A stretch of DNA of 64,000 bases, from NCBI GenBank assembly GCA_009779895.1, contig WRBB01000008.1, forward strand, positions 1 through 64,000. The letters are read 5' to 3'. The notes below the pieces were generated by a model. It did not search any database and was not told where the DNA came from. It was given only the letters and a program-made list of their open reading frames with translations. Position numbers and translations under genes: made by a program. Numbering within the stretch: the first letter of the stretch is position 1; every line of letters begins with the position of its first letter. This document shows positions 35,646 through 46,047 of this stretch, one piece after another. The stretch is from Lachnospiraceae bacterium (GTDB lineage Bacteria; Bacillota; Clostridia; Lachnospirales; Lachnospiraceae).

Positions 35646-36869
35646 ATGGAGATTATCAAAGGTGGTATTACAGTGCCGCAAGGTTTTGAAGCGGCGGCTT
35701 GTGAAGCGGGTATCAAATATCAAGACCGTTTGGATATGGCATTGATTTATAGCAAAAAACCGTGTCGGGCAGCAGGGGTTTTTACGCAAAATGTGGTAAA
35801 AGCAGCACCTGTTCTTTGGGATATGGAAATTATCAACAGCCGTAAAAAACCGCAAGCTGTGGTTATCAATGCGGGTACTGCCAATGCTTGTACAGGAGCG
35901 GCAGGATTGCGATGCTGTCAGGAAACCGCCTTGTTGGCGGCAGAAACGATGAAAATGGATGCGGATAGTGTGTTGGTAGCCTCTACGGGGGTCATTGGCA
36001 TGGAGATGCCCATTGATAAAATGCAGACAGGTATTCGTATGATGGCGGTAAGCAAAAATGATTCTTTTGATACAGGTACAGAAGCGGCTAGAGCTATTAT
36101 GACTACGGATACAAGAGAAAAAGAAATTGCGGTTCAAGTGGAAATAGATGGAAAAATTGTGACGGTTGGTGGCATGGCAAAAGGTTCTGGCATGATTCAT
36201 CCCAATATGTGTACCATGTTAGCATTTTTAACCAGTGATGTTCTGATTTCCAAAAAAATGTTGCAACATATTTTAGAAACAGATGTGGAAGAAACCTATA
36301 ATATGATTTCCGTAGATGGAGATACCTCTACCAATGATACGGTTTTATTTTTGGCAAATGGTATGGCCGGAAATAAAAAGCTAAAAGCAGGTACGGAAGA
36401 TTATACAGCTTTTATAGCGGCGGTTCGTACGGTGAATGAATATTTAGCGAAAGCCATTGCGGCAGATGGTGAGGGTGCGACGGCATTGTTTGAAGTGACA
36501 GTGAAAGGTAGCAAAACCAAGGAAAAGGCTAAGACATTGGCAAAAAGTGTAGTTACTTCCAGCCTGACCAAAGCTGCCATTGCAGGACATGATGCCAACT
36601 GGGGTCGTTTTATGTGTGCTTTGGGTTATAGTGGAGAAGTGTTTGAACCAAGCCGTGTGGATTTATTTATTGAAAGTGCAGCCGGAAAATTGCAATTGGT
36701 TGGCAATGGTATGGCAGTGGATTATAGCGAGGAAAAGGCGACAGAAATTCTCAAAGAAGCAGAGGTTACTTTGCTAGCCGATATGAAAGAGGGTGTCGAG
36801 TGGGCAACGGCATGGGGCTGTGATTTGACCCATGGATACATTGACATTAATGCAGATTATAGGAGTTAA
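35646..36869 (+). CDS. argJ: Bifunctional glutamate N-acetyltransferase/ornithine acetyltransferase
   Basis: 407 residues, family length. The self-cleavage site is [14 protein letters not shown] near residues 181-194; Thr after the cysteine is the nucleophile. Alanine is the usual residue before it (MATML), so this protein has a cysteine there. It transfers the acetyl group of N-acetylornithine to glutamate, recycling acetyl groups in the cyclic arginine pathway, and may also use acetyl-CoA. The TAA stop is four bases before the argB start. Its presence means argE is not needed. Confidence 0.96.
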   Translation: MEIIKGGITVPQGFEAAACEAGIKYQDRLDMALIYSKKPCRAAGVFTQNVVKAAPVLWDMEIINSRKKPQAVVINAGTANACTGAAGLRCCQETALLAAETMKMDADSVLVASTGVIGMEMPIDKMQTGIRMMAVSKNDSFDTGTEAARAIMTTDTREKEIAVQVEIDGKIVTVGGMAKGSGMIHPNMCTMLAFLTSDVLISKKMLQHILETDVEETYNMISVDGDTSTNDTVLFLANGMAGNKKLKAGTEDYTAFIAAVRTVNEYLAKAIAADGEGATALFEVTVKGSKTKEKAKTLAKSVVTSSLTKAAIAGHDANWGRFMCALGYSGEVFEPSRVDLFIESAAGKLQLVGNGMAVDYSEEKATEILKEAEVTLLADMKEGVEWATAWGCDLTHGYIDINADYRS

Positions 36870-36873
36870 TAGT

Positions 36874-37773
36874 ATGAACAAACATATGCAACAGTCATTG
36901 GATAAGGCAGAGGTTTTAATTGAGGCACTGCCTTACATACAACGTTTTAATCGTAAAATCATAGTGGTAAAATACGGTGGTAGTGCGATGATAGATGAAG
37001 CACTCAAACGAAAGGTTATTGAAGATGTAACTCTTTTGAAATTGGTTGGATTTAAACCCATTATCGTTCATGGTGGCGGCAAAGAAATTAGTCACTGGGT
37101 AGAGAAAGTGGGATTAGAATCAAAGTTTAAAAATGGCTTACGCGTGACAGATGGTGATACCATGGAATTGGTGGAAATGGTTTTAGGTAAGGTCAATAAA
37201 AGTTTGGTTCAATTAATTGAAGAATTAGGTGTCAAAGCCATTGGTATTAGCGGAAAAGACGGCGGTTTGTTAAAAGTAGAAAAAAAATTGTCTGACGGTG
37301 AGGATATCGGTTTTGTAGGTGAGATTCAAGAAGTCAATCCTGATGTGATTTTTGATTTATTGGAAAAAGATTTTTTGCCGGTTATTTGCCCTGTAGGCAT
37401 GGACTTTGCATTCCATACCTATAATATCAATGCAGATGATGCGGCTTGTGCGATTGCCAAGGAAATGAATGCAGAAAAGTTAGCTTTTTTGACAGACATT
37501 GAGGGGGTTTATCGTGATGCGCAGGATCCGCAGAGTTTGATTTCTGAATTGGCTGTAGAAGAGGCCTATGGGTTGATGGAAAAGGGTTATATCGGCGGTG
37601 GTATGTTGCCAAAACTGCAAAATTGTATTGATGCCATTGAGAATGGCGTATCTCGGGTGCATATTTTAGATGGTCGTATTCCCCATTGCTTATTGTTGGA
37701 AATCTTTACCAACAAAGGAATTGGGACGGCTATTTTAAACCAGAAAGAGGATAGGTATTTTGATGGAGAATAA
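36874..37773 (+). CDS. argB: Acetylglutamate kinase
   Basis: 299 residues. Amino-acid kinase fold with VVKYGGSAM at about 29-37, [11 protein letters not shown] and the C-terminal [19 protein letters not shown] region. It phosphorylates N-acetylglutamate, the second step and often the arginine-inhibited one; the extended N-terminal helix ([20 protein letters not shown]) is typical of hexameric, arginine-sensitive enzymes. ATG 36874 follows AGGAG at about 36860; the frame to 36832 runs into argJ and lacks a ribosome site. It overlaps argD by 11 bases. Confidence 0.96.
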   Translation: MNKHMQQSLDKAEVLIEALPYIQRFNRKIIVVKYGGSAMIDEALKRKVIEDVTLLKLVGFKPIIVHGGGKEISHWVEKVGLESKFKNGLRVTDGDTMELVEMVLGKVNKSLVQLIEELGVKAIGISGKDGGLLKVEKKLSDGEDIGFVGEIQEVNPDVIFDLLEKDFLPVICPVGMDFAFHTYNINADDAACAIAKEMNAEKLAFLTDIEGVYRDAQDPQSLISELAVEEAYGLMEKGYIGGGMLPKLQNCIDAIENGVSRVHILDGRIPHCLLLEIFTNKGIGTAILNQKEDRYFDGE

Positions 37774-38941
37774 AAATGTCAAGCAGGCAGAAGATAGTCT
37801 GTTACATGTTTACAATCGTTTTCCGGTGGTTTTAGATCATGGGAAAGGCATGTATTTGTATGATGATAGTGGCAAGCGGTATTTGGATTTTACAGCAGGC
37901 ATTGCGGTATCTTGTCTGGGTTATGCACATAAGAAATTTAATCGACGGATCAAAGAGCAGATAGATCAACTCTTTCACACTTCCAATCTTTATTACAATG
38001 CAGCGACTGCCCAAGGGGCGGCGGCTTTAAAGCAGGTTTCCGGTATGGATCGTATTTTTTTTACGAACAGTGGAGCTGAGGCAATGGAGGGTGCTTTAAA
38101 AGCCGCAAGGAAATATGCTTATGCGAAAAAAAGCGGGCGTTATGAATGGATTGCGATGGAAAACTCTTTTCATGGCCGTACTTTAGGTGCGTTGTCCGTG
38201 ACCGGTCAAAAGGCTTATCAAACGCCTTTTGAACCTTTGATTCCGGGCGTGAAATTTGCGAAGTACAATGACATAAAGAGTGTCAAAGCTCAGGTAAATG
38301 AAAAAACCTGTGCGATTATATTAGAACCCATTCAAGGAGAAGGTGGTTTAAATGTAGTAGATGAGGCATTTTTGCAAGAAATTAAAAAACTATGTGATTC
38401 AGAGGATATATTATTGATATTTGATGAGATTCAATGTGGTATGGGTCGGACGGGCTCTATGTTTATGTGGCAAAAATGGAATATACAACCGGATATTATG
38501 GCCATGGCAAAAGGCATTGGAAATGGTATTCCGGTGGGTGCGTTTGGCCTTAGTGAAAAAGTGGCGCTTCATTCTTTAAAACCAGGTGACCATGGCACCA
38601 CTTATGGTGGAAATCCACTGGCCGGAGCGGCTGTTCAGGCAGTGATTGAGATTATGGAAGAAGAAAATATCCTTGCGAATGTACAGGAGATGGGTGATTA
38701 TTTGACAGAACAGTTGGATAAATTGGTAAAAGAAAAGGCTTGTGTCATACAAAGAAAAGGCTTGGGTTTGATGCAAGGCTTGGAGTTAGATAAACCTGTT
38801 GCTGAAGTGATTCAAGGGGCTTTGGAAAAAGGATTTTTGGTGATTTCGGCGGGGCATCAGATTCTACGATTTGTGCCGCCTTTGATTTTAGAAAAGTCCC
38901 ATATTATGGATATGATAGGGGTATTGGAGGAATTGCTATAA
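37763..38941 (+). CDS. argD: Acetylornithine aminotransferase
   Basis: 392 residues, class III PLP aminotransferase. [20 protein letters not shown] (about 93-112), [14 protein letters not shown] with the PLP aspartate (about 216-229), and the lysine in [15 protein letters not shown] (about 243-257) are visible. It converts N-acetylglutamate semialdehyde to N-acetylornithine. TTG 37760 or ATG 37763 could start it; ATG is preferred. Last gene of the operon; argF, argH and carAB are not in this window. Confidence 0.95.
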   Translation: MENKNVKQAEDSLLHVYNRFPVVLDHGKGMYLYDDSGKRYLDFTAGIAVSCLGYAHKKFNRRIKEQIDQLFHTSNLYYNAATAQGAAALKQVSGMDRIFFTNSGAEAMEGALKAARKYAYAKKSGRYEWIAMENSFHGRTLGALSVTGQKAYQTPFEPLIPGVKFAKYNDIKSVKAQVNEKTCAIILEPIQGEGGLNVVDEAFLQEIKKLCDSEDILLIFDEIQCGMGRTGSMFMWQKWNIQPDIMAMAKGIGNGIPVGAFGLSEKVALHSLKPGDHGTTYGGNPLAGAAVQAVIEIMEEENILANVQEMGDYLTEQLDKLVKEKACVIQRKGLGLMQGLELDKPVAEVIQGALEKGFLVISAGHQILRFVPPLILEKSHIMDMIGVLEELL

Positions 38942-39013
38942 ATTTGCGGTAAAAATGAAAATAGTGTAATAATAAAAGTAGAATTTTCCGATAAAATTTA
39001 GGAATGATACCAG

Positions 39014-39041
39014 TTGTATTTTGTCGGATAACTGTTATAAT
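39014..39041 (+). promoter_or_regulatory. Promoter of the com-like cluster
   Basis: TTGTAT (39014-39019), a 16-base spacer and TATAAT (39036-39041). A leader of about 80 bases with a bulged hairpin (GTGTT...AACAC, near 39048-39073) precedes the ComEA-like gene. An imperfect inverted repeat (TCCGATAAAA near 38990 and TTTTGTCGGA near 39020) overlaps the promoter. Confidence 0.55.
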
Positions 39042-39129
39042 AGTAAGTGTGTTGGACGTTTCCTGTTCAAACACAGAGATGTACGGGTATATTAGGGGTG
39101 TTCTTACGGCATTGGACTGTGAGGATTTT

Positions 39130-39759
39130 ATGCGAAAAAGTGCAATACAGATTTTACTTGTGTTAATGTTGTGTATGTTTTTTGTGACTGGATGTACAAA
39201 AGAAAGTAGTTCTGATTTTCTGATAGATTTAGATTCTGAATCTGATTCTCAAAATACAAGTGAGCAAGTAAATGAACAGGATGTAGTGGGTGTCGATGAT
39301 GTATCATCAGTGTTTGTCTATGTTGTGGGGGCGGTTAAAAATGCGGGTGTATATGAATTATCTAAGTCGGCTCGTGTTTTTGAGGCAGTTGACATGGCGG
39401 GTGGAACCACAGAAACAGCAGCGGTTGCGTATTTGAATTTGGCACGGATTGTGGAGGATGGAGAGCGGATATATATTCCCACTTTGGAGGAAGTGTTAGC
39501 GGAAGAAATTCCTTTTCCATCAGAAGAATTTGTTGCGAGACAGGACAGCGGTGCAAATGATACTTCTGGTAAAGTAAATATCAATAAGGCTACATTAGAG
39601 GAGTTGATGACTTTGTCAGGGATTGGCGCGGCAAAAGCGCAGAATATTATGGATTATCGGGAAGCGTTTGGTTCTTTTTCCAACGTGGAAGATTTACAAA
39701 ATGTATCGGGCATTGGGGCTGCGACCTTTCAAAAGATTCAAGACAATATTTGCGTGTGA
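39130..39759 (+). CDS. comEA: ComEA-like helix-hairpin-helix DNA-binding lipoprotein
   Basis: 209 residues. A signal peptide ends in a lipobox-like VTGC at about 19-22, then an acidic low-complexity linker, an SLBB-type domain (VYVVGAVKNAGVYELSKSA at about 59-77) and a C-terminal double helix-hairpin-helix (INKATLEELMTLSGIGAAKA at about 153-172). ComEA is the surface DNA receptor of natural transformation; here anchoring would be by lipid rather than by a membrane helix. ATG 39130 follows GAGGA; the frame to 39004 would give no signal peptide at the N-terminus. It is separated from comEC by a two-component pair. Confidence 0.88.
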   Translation: MRKSAIQILLVLMLCMFFVTGCTKESSSDFLIDLDSESDSQNTSEQVNEQDVVGVDDVSSVFVYVVGAVKNAGVYELSKSARVFEAVDMAGGTTETAAVAYLNLARIVEDGERIYIPTLEEVLAEEIPFPSEEFVARQDSGANDTSGKVNINKATLEELMTLSGIGAAKAQNIMDYREAFGSFSNVEDLQNVSGIGAATFQKIQDNICV

Positions 39760-39790
39760 ATGTGGATAACGTGTGAAGAGGGAAAGCAGT

Positions 39791-40477
39791 ATGAGTAAGA
39801 GGATTTTAGTAGTAGATGATGAGAAATTGATTGTAAAGGGTATTCGCTTTAGTTTGGAACAAGATGGTATGACAGTAGATACGGCTTATGATGGTGAAGA
39901 GGCTCTTGCTTTAGCAAAAGAAACCGAGTATGACTTGGTATTGTTGGATGTGATGCTACCCAAGAGAGGTGGTTTGGAAGTATGTCAACATATACGTGAG
40001 TTTTCTGACATGCCTGTTGTGATGTTAACTGCTAAAGGCGAGGATATGGACAAGGTTTTAGGATTGGAGTACGGAGCAGATGATTATATTACCAAACCTT
40101 TTAATATTTTAGAGGTGAAACTCCGTATCAAAAATATTTTAAGACGAACCAGTGATAAAACAACATCAAAAGCCAATCGTGTCATTGTAAAAGCAAATAT
40201 GAAGATGGATTGTGACAATCGTAGTGTTTGGATTGGTGAACAAGAGGTCAATCTAACAGTGAAAGAGTATGATGTACTGGAGTTATTGGTGATAAATCCA
40301 AATAAAGTATATAGCCGTGAGAATCTATTGAATTTGATTTGGGGCTCAGGTTATAGCGGTGATGCACGTACGGTAGATGTGCATATTCGACGTTTGCGGG
40401 AAAAAATAGAATTAAATGCAAGTGAACCAAAGTTTGTACACACGAAGTGGGGTGTAGGCTATTTTTTCAGAGATTAG
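39791..40477 (+). CDS. OmpR/PhoB-family response regulator
   Basis: 228 residues. Receiver domain (about 1-118) with acidic DDE at about 8-10, phospho-acceptor in LVLLDVMLP, and the KPFN lysine; then a winged-helix DNA-binding domain (about 130-226) with YSGDARTVDVHIRRLREKIE. It would be phosphorylated by the kinase encoded next. ATG 39791 is preferred over 39773 because GAGGGA stands before it. It lies 31 bases after the ComEA-like gene, which suggests the pair is co-expressed with the competence genes; its targets are unknown. Confidence 0.93.
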   Translation: MSKRILVVDDEKLIVKGIRFSLEQDGMTVDTAYDGEEALALAKETEYDLVLLDVMLPKRGGLEVCQHIREFSDMPVVMLTAKGEDMDKVLGLEYGADDYITKPFNILEVKLRIKNILRRTSDKTTSKANRVIVKANMKMDCDNRSVWIGEQEVNLTVKEYDVLELLVINPNKVYSRENLLNLIWGSGYSGDARTVDVHIRRLREKIELNASEPKFVHTKWGVGYFFRD

Positions 40478-40532
40478 ATCTAAGTTAGGTCAAAGGTTTA
40501 AATTTACCAGAAGTCTACGTTTTGAGATTGCT

Positions 40533-41921
40533 GTGCGTGTAGTTATAATTGCTATCGTATTTTGTGTGGTTGCGTATTTTGCAATTACTTCTATTTACGG
40601 TCATCTTGCCGGTATTCGCCGAACGCGGGAGTTGCTGGAACAGACGGAGATGTTGGTAAGTTATATTGTTGAAAAAGAGTTTTTGGAAGAGGAATTTTCG
40701 GAAGTAGTTTATGCCAAGTTAAATCAGTTGATTCGTATATATCAAGGGCGGGCAATGATTGTCAAAGCAGAGCAAGATGATTTTACGATTATCAAAGACA
40801 CTGCGGGTTTATATCATTGCGACTGTTTTGATGTTACGATGTTACAACAGGCCTTGCAAAATAATCCAATCAGCCGACAAGAAAGAGGTTTTATTTATAT
40901 TTATGTACCGATTTTTAGAGTTGCTGACCAGCCTGCAACGGATGTATTGTTTGTGATTGCATCAATGGAGTTTTTAGCAGAGCGCATGGAGACATTTCGT
41001 ATAGTAGCAGGTCTGATTATTGTGACAGTATTTTTTTCGGTGTTTATGATTAGTTTTGTTTTGTCAGCCGTAGTTGTAAGACCGATTCATAAATTTACCA
41101 GTGCCATTGAAAAATTTTCTTTGGAGCATTTTTTTGTACAACCATTACATGTTGATACATACCAAGAAACCCAGTTGCTTTCCAAGGAGTTTAATAAGTT
41201 GGTTGGTCGCTTAAAGCAGATTGATGATTCCCGTCAAGAGTTTGTTGCGAGTGTATCTCATGAATTGCGGACACCGCTTACTTCGATGAAAGTATTATCC
41301 CAATCGTTGCTTGCGATGGAAGATGCTCCCATTGAATTATATCGGGAGTTTATGGAAGATATCATAAAAGAAATTGACAGGGAAAATGATATTATCAATG
41401 ATTTGATTTTTTTGGTAAAAACAGATTCTCGTATGATTGCTTTGAATATAGAATGTATTGATATAAGTCAATTATTGGAATTGATTTTAAAGCGATTGCG
41501 CCCCATTGCAAAATTAAGGGGGATTCAATTGCATATAAAAGATATGGAGTCGATTGCAGCTGAGGTTGATGAAGTTAAGATGACCTTGCTTATTTCCAAT
41601 CTCATTGAAAATGCGATTAAGTATAATCATGAAAATGGTTGGGTAGAGATATTTTTGTATCAGGATGAAAAGTCTTTTTATGTCCGGGTGGTTGACTCGG
41701 GTATAGGAATTAGTAAAGCGAATCAAGAAAGGTTATTCGAGCGCTTTTATCGTGTGGACAAATCCCGTTCTTCTGAAATTGAGGGTTCAGGCTTGGGTCT
41801 GTCGATTGCACAAAATGTGATTAATATGCATCACGGTACGATTGATGTAGAGAGTGAAGTGGGTGTGGGCACTACGTTTACTTTGTGTGTGCCATTAAAA
41901 TATGAGGAAGAAATATGCTAA
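40533..41921 (+). CDS. Membrane sensor histidine kinase (start uncertain)
   Basis: At least 462 residues: a membrane helix at the N-terminus, an extracellular sensor (about 30-145), a second helix (about 147-180) with a HAMP-like linker, HisKA with SVSHELRTPL (about 247-256) and HATPase with NLIENAIKYNH, GIGISKANQERLFERFYR and GSGLGLS. The GTG at 40533 has no good ribosome site and begins within the first helix. The frame stays open upstream to 40458, encoding a plausible basic pre-helix segment (SKLGQRFKFTRSLRFEIAVR), but contains no ATG, GTG or TTG; ATT at 40461 or 40473 would be a rare start. The stop overlaps comEC by seven bases. It pairs with the preceding response regulator; signal unknown. 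Confidence 0.88.
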   Translation: MRVVIIAIVFCVVAYFAITSIYGHLAGIRRTRELLEQTEMLVSYIVEKEFLEEEFSEVVYAKLNQLIRIYQGRAMIVKAEQDDFTIIKDTAGLYHCDCFDVTMLQQALQNNPISRQERGFIYIYVPIFRVADQPATDVLFVIASMEFLAERMETFRIVAGLIIVTVFFSVFMISFVLSAVVVRPIHKFTSAIEKFSLEHFFVQPLHVDTYQETQLLSKEFNKLVGRLKQIDDSRQEFVASVSHELRTPLTSMKVLSQSLLAMEDAPIELYREFMEDIIKEIDRENDIINDLIFLVKTDSRMIALNIECIDISQLLELILKRLRPIAKLRGIQLHIKDMESIAAEVDEVKMTLLISNLIENAIKYNHENGWVEIFLYQDEKSFYVRVVDSGIGISKANQERLFERFYRVDKSRSSEIEGSGLGLSIAQNVINMHHGTIDVESEVGVGTTFTLCVPLKYEEEIC

Positions 41922-44161
41922 AACGACCTTTGTGTCTGATTGCTGTTTTCTTATTGGTGTTGCAAGCCATATTGGTGGGCGGATTTGAAATTGCGCAAGG
42001 TTTAAAGCCCTCCTATTTAGAGTTAAATTATCGGGAAAGGGAGAAAGTTTCCCTAATCGGTAAGGTTTATGACAGGGAAATAAAAAATAGCACTCAGCTT
42101 TTGTATCTAAAATCTATTTCAAGTTATCATTCAGACAAAGTTCTTATTTTTCTAAGAAACGAAACATTCCCGGAACAGAACATAAAAATAGGAGATACCA
42201 TAGAAGTATTTGGTCGTATTGACTTTTTTGACGTATCTCGAAATCAAGGTAATTTTAATCAAAAGTTTTATTATCAAAAACAAGGTATTTGTGGACAAAT
42301 CCGAGCGGAACGAGTTGGGCTTATTTCAACTCAATCAGATGTAAACCCAAGAGAGTTTTTTCTTGTTTTTAAACATGCATGGCAAAACCGACTCATAGAA
42401 GAACTGGGTGATAAGTATGGTGGTTTGTTGAGTGCTATTTTATTAGGTGAGAGAAATTCCATTGGACAAGAAACAAAAAATCTATTTCAAAAAGCAGGCA
42501 TTGGTCACATTTTGGCCATTTCAGGCTTGCATATGTCTTTTTTTGGTATTGGATGTTACGGTTTGTTGCGAAAAACGGGTGCTTCTTTTTTGTGGGCAGG
42601 TTTGGCTGTTCTTATATTATTAATCTTATACACGGCTATGGTTGGTTTGAGTGTTTCTGTGATTCGGGCACTTTGTATGTTTGCCATTAGAATAGGGGCT
42701 GAAATCTTAGGTCGCAATTATGATGCAATCAATAGCCTAGCCATTTCTTTTCTTGCGGTTTTTTCTTGGCGGCCACTGTCTATTTTTGATGTAGGTTTTC
42801 TGTTTTCATTTGCGGCTGTATTAAGCTTGATTTTGTTACGCCCTGTTTTTAAGAAAATATTGTTTTCGACAAAAAAGCAATCTGTGAAAGATAAGATTAT
42901 CATTGCCAATCTCAAAATGAGTTTGTCTGTGAATCTGGCAATCAATTTGATGTTATTTCCGATTCTTCTTTATTTTTATTTTGAATTTCCGGTCTATTCC
43001 ATTTTGATTAATATGCTTTTGGTTTCATTGATGCCTATTATATTGGGTGCAGGTTTGATTGGATCGGCACTTTTGTGGATTCCTTTTGTGGGTGGTAATA
43101 TTTTGCAGATAAGCAAAGGTATTTTATGGTTTTATGAAACGACTTGTGAATTTTTTTTGGCACTGCCTTTTAGTCGGATGGTAACGGGTCAACCAAAAGT
43201 ATGGCAGATTGTGGTTTATTATGTATGTATGCTTGCATTTTATTTATATTTTAGAAGATTTCAAAAGGAACAAAAAGAGATAAACAGGCCAACAAGGCAG
43301 AAATTACAATGGAAAATGGCAATTTTCGTCTTTTTTATGATGATGACTTTATTTCCAATCCATTATTTCCATAAAGATTTGACCGTTACAATGCTGGATG
43401 TAGGACAAGGGGATGGATTTTTTATGCGTGGTCCAAAAGGAAATACATATTTGTTTGATGGTGGCAGTAGCAATGTGAATGCAGTCGGTTTGTATCGTAT
43501 TACTCCATTTTTAAGTTTTCAAGGTGTGCATTCTTTGGATTATGTGTTTGTTTCCCATGGAGATACGGACCATCATAGTGGTATTGAAGAATTGTTGTTG
43601 AATCAAAAAAATGGAATAAAAATCAAAACGTTGGTTTTACCCGCAGCGGATTCACAGGATGAAAGTTTAAAGATGTTGGCCGGTTTAGCACGGGCACATG
43701 GCACACGTGTCAGCGTGATAGAGGCGGGTCAATCTTTGACGGAGGGTAATTTGGAGATTTATTCTTTGGGTCCGTCAAAAGATTATGATTTGCTTTCCAG
43801 CAATGATTCTTCTATGATACTTTCGATTCGTTATGGTGATTTTTCGATGTTATTTACAGGAGATATTGAAAGTAACGGTGAACAGGTTATGGTGAGACAG
43901 GGGTTATTGGAAAAGCATAAGGTGCTGAAAGTGGCACATCATGGTTCCAAAACCTCTAGTACAGAGATGTTTTTGGCGGAGGTGTCACCAAAGGTTGCTT
44001 TTATTTCTGCGGGGATTCAGAATCTTTACGGACATCCTCATGGTGATGTGGTCAAACGTTTAAAAGAGCAAGGCATTGTTATTTTTAATACGCAAGAGAG
44101 TGGGGCGGTTACCATTCGTAGTGACGGGCAGAAAATGAAAATTAGCACTTTCTTGCGGTAG
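41915..44161 (+). CDS. comEC: ComEC/Rec2 DNA uptake channel protein
   Basis: 748 residues, close to B. subtilis ComEC (about 775). N-terminal OB-like domain (about 40-150), a multi-helix competence domain (about 180-465) with ILAISGLHMSFFGIG, and a C-terminal metallo-beta-lactamase domain (about 490-748) with TMLDVGQGDGFF and HGDTDHHSGIEE. The zinc-ligand pattern HxDxDHHSG is seen as HGDTDHHSG. It would carry single-stranded DNA across the membrane during transformation. The ATG overlaps the kinase stop and is preceded by GAGGAAG. No comEB gene stands between comEA and comEC. Confidence 0.94.
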   Translation: MLKRPLCLIAVFLLVLQAILVGGFEIAQGLKPSYLELNYREREKVSLIGKVYDREIKNSTQLLYLKSISSYHSDKVLIFLRNETFPEQNIKIGDTIEVFGRIDFFDVSRNQGNFNQKFYYQKQGICGQIRAERVGLISTQSDVNPREFFLVFKHAWQNRLIEELGDKYGGLLSAILLGERNSIGQETKNLFQKAGIGHILAISGLHMSFFGIGCYGLLRKTGASFLWAGLAVLILLILYTAMVGLSVSVIRALCMFAIRIGAEILGRNYDAINSLAISFLAVFSWRPLSIFDVGFLFSFAAVLSLILLRPVFKKILFSTKKQSVKDKIIIANLKMSLSVNLAINLMLFPILLYFYFEFPVYSILINMLLVSLMPIILGAGLIGSALLWIPFVGGNILQISKGILWFYETTCEFFLALPFSRMVTGQPKVWQIVVYYVCMLAFYLYFRRFQKEQKEINRPTRQKLQWKMAIFVFFMMMTLFPIHYFHKDLTVTMLDVGQGDGFFMRGPKGNTYLFDGGSSNVNAVGLYRITPFLSFQGVHSLDYVFVSHGDTDHHSGIEELLLNQKNGIKIKTLVLPAADSQDESLKMLAGLARAHGTRVSVIEAGQSLTEGNLEIYSLGPSKDYDLLSSNDSSMILSIRYGDFSMLFTGDIESNGEQVMVRQGLLEKHKVLKVAHHGSKTSSTEMFLAEVSPKVAFISAGIQNLYGHPHGDVVKRLKEQGIVIFNTQESGAVTIRSDGQKMKISTFLR

Positions 44162-44181
44162 AAAACAATCTATAGTATAAT
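44153..44181 (+). promoter_or_regulatory. Promoter of purA
   Basis: TTGCGG (44153-44158), a 17-base spacer and TATAAT (44176-44181). The -35 lies inside the last codons of comEC, so purA has its own promoter despite the short gap. Confidence 0.55.
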
Positions 44182-44218
44182 CATTAGAGGTTAAAAGTTT
44201 TCCAATGGAGGTTTGTGT

Positions 44219-45496
44219 ATGGTAAAGGCTGTAGTTGGAGCGAATTGGGGCGACGAGGGAAAAGGTAAGATTACAGATATGCTGGGTAGTGCGGCAGACA
44301 TTGTTGTTCGTTATCAAGGTGGAGCAAATGCAGGACATACCATTGTCAATCAGTATGGAAAATTTGCGTTGCATACTCTACCTTCCGGTGTTTTTTATGA
44401 TAATATTACAAATGTGATTGGCAACGGAGTGGCGTTGGATATTCCGGTGTTGATAGATGAGATTGCGTCTATTATAAGCAAAGGTGTGCCCGCGCCAAAG
44501 TTATTGGTTTCCGATCGTGCGCATATTATGATGTCTTACCACAAAAACTTTGATGCATATGAAGAAGAGCGGTTGGGTAAAAAATCGTTTGGTTCGACGA
44601 AGTCAGGGATTGCGCCTTTTTATTCAGATAAATTTGCCAAGATAGGTTTTCAAGTGAGTGAGTTATTTGATGATGATTTGTTAAAAGAAAAAGTTATTAA
44701 AATTGCTGAGATGAAAAATGTTTTGCTTACCTATTTTTATCATCGTCCGGCTTTGCAACCGGAAGACTTATATAAAGAGTTGGTAGCTTATCGGCAGAAA
44801 ATAGAACCCTTCGTTTGCGATGTGTCTTTATATTTAGATAAAGCGATTAAAAAGGGAAAAGATATTTTGTTGGAAGGTCAGTTGGGTGCTTTAAAAGACC
44901 CGGATCACGGTATTTATCCGATGGTGACCTCATCTTCCACATTGGCAGCTTATGGAGCGATTGGGGCGGGTATTCCACCTTATGCGATTCAAGATATTAT
45001 TGTGGTTTGCAAAGCTTATTCCAGTGCGGTTGGAGCTGGTGCTTTTGTCAGTGAGATTTTTGACGAGGCGGCGGAAACGTTGCGGCTTCGTGGTGGTGAT
45101 GGTGGTGAGTTTGGGGCGACGACAGGACGGCCGAGAAGAGTTGGTTGGTTTGATTGTGTGGCTTCTCGGTATGGTTGTCGTTTACAAGGTGCTACAGAAG
45201 TGGCTTTTACAGTATTGGATGTATTAGGTTACTTAGATGAGATTCCTGTTTGTGTCGGATATGAAATAGACGGTGAAGTTTTGACAGATTTTCCAGTGAC
45301 GCATAGATTGAATAAAGCCAAGCCCGTTTTAGAGGTTTTGCCGGGTTGGCAAGAAGAAATTAGAGGCATAAAAGATTACGAAAACCTACCAAAGAATTGC
45401 CGTAGATACATTGAATTTGTGGAAGAGAAACTTGGATTTCCAATCAAAATGATTAGCAATGGACCAAATAGAGATGATATTATTTATAAACGGTAA
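44219..45496 (+). CDS. purA: Adenylosuccinate synthetase
   Basis: 425 residues, family length. GTP-binding loop [11 protein letters not shown] at about 7-17 with the catalytic Asp and NAGHTIV at about 37-43; STKSGIAP at about 122-129; [13 protein letters not shown], where most enzymes have EGAQGxxLD; and [12 protein letters not shown]. It joins IMP and aspartate using GTP, the first committed step to AMP. GGAGG at 44207-44211 sets the ATG at 44219. The stop is followed closely by the SEC-C gene. Confidence 0.96.
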   Translation: MVKAVVGANWGDEGKGKITDMLGSAADIVVRYQGGANAGHTIVNQYGKFALHTLPSGVFYDNITNVIGNGVALDIPVLIDEIASIISKGVPAPKLLVSDRAHIMMSYHKNFDAYEEERLGKKSFGSTKSGIAPFYSDKFAKIGFQVSELFDDDLLKEKVIKIAEMKNVLLTYFYHRPALQPEDLYKELVAYRQKIEPFVCDVSLYLDKAIKKGKDILLEGQLGALKDPDHGIYPMVTSSSTLAAYGAIGAGIPPYAIQDIIVVCKAYSSAVGAGAFVSEIFDEAAETLRLRGGDGGEFGATTGRPRRVGWFDCVASRYGCRLQGATEVAFTVLDVLGYLDEIPVCVGYEIDGEVLTDFPVTHRLNKAKPVLEVLPGWQEEIRGIKDYENLPKNCRRYIEFVEEKLGFPIKMISNGPNRDDIIYKR

Positions 45497-45531
45497 AAAT
45501 AAGCGTAACCAGAAAAAGGAGTATAAAGAAC

Positions 45532-46047
45532 ATGAGTAATGCAACACTATTAGAGCAATGGAGAGAGATTGCCTATAATACGGAAACAGATAAACGACAG
45601 TTGGAGCGTTTTTGGGCAGAGTATTTTAATATTGAAAAGGAGATTTACATACAATTGTTGGAAACGCCCGATGTAGAAGTGAGGGGCAGCGTGAAAGAGT
45701 TGGCAGAAAAATTTGAACTGCCTGTGTTGACGATGGTTGGTTTTTTGGATGGGGTGAACGATAGTTTGCAGAAAAAAAATCCCATTGAAGAAATGACGGA
45801 AGATACGGAGGTTGCCTTAGCCCTTGATAAAGAGTTGTTGTATAAGAATATGGTAGATGCAAAGGCTGATTGGTTGTATGAATTACCTCAGTGGGAGTCA
45901 ATTTTCGATGAAGATACGAGAAGACAGCTTTATTTAGAGCAAAAGAAATCAGGTACGGTTCGTAAGGAGAAGAAAGTCGGTAGAAATGAGCCTTGCCCTT
46001 GTGAGAGTGGTAAGAAATACAAGCAATGTTGTGGTAGAAAAGCATAA
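45532..46047 (+). CDS. SEC-C motif protein
   Basis: 171 residues. A helical N-terminal region (about 1-140) without recognised domain is followed by a C-terminal SEC-C zinc motif, [19 protein letters not shown] (about 150-168), with the C-x-C...CC ligands. Such motifs occur at the end of SecA and in many small proteins that bind other proteins or nucleic acids. AAAAGGAG precedes the ATG. The last base of its stop is the first base of the next start codon, so the pair is coupled. Role unknown. Confidence 0.88.
   Translation: MSNATLLEQWREIAYNTETDKRQLERFWAEYFNIEKEIYIQLLETPDVEVRGSVKELAEKFELPVLTMVGFLDGVNDSLQKKNPIEEMTEDTEVALALDKELLYKNMVDAKADWLYELPQWESIFDEDTRRQLYLEQKKSGTVRKEKKVGRNEPCPCESGKKYKQCCGRKA

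Noticed and set aside
44162..44218. Possible purine-sensing leader before purA
   Set aside because: The gap holds only the promoter -10 and a ribosome site; no aptamer can fit.
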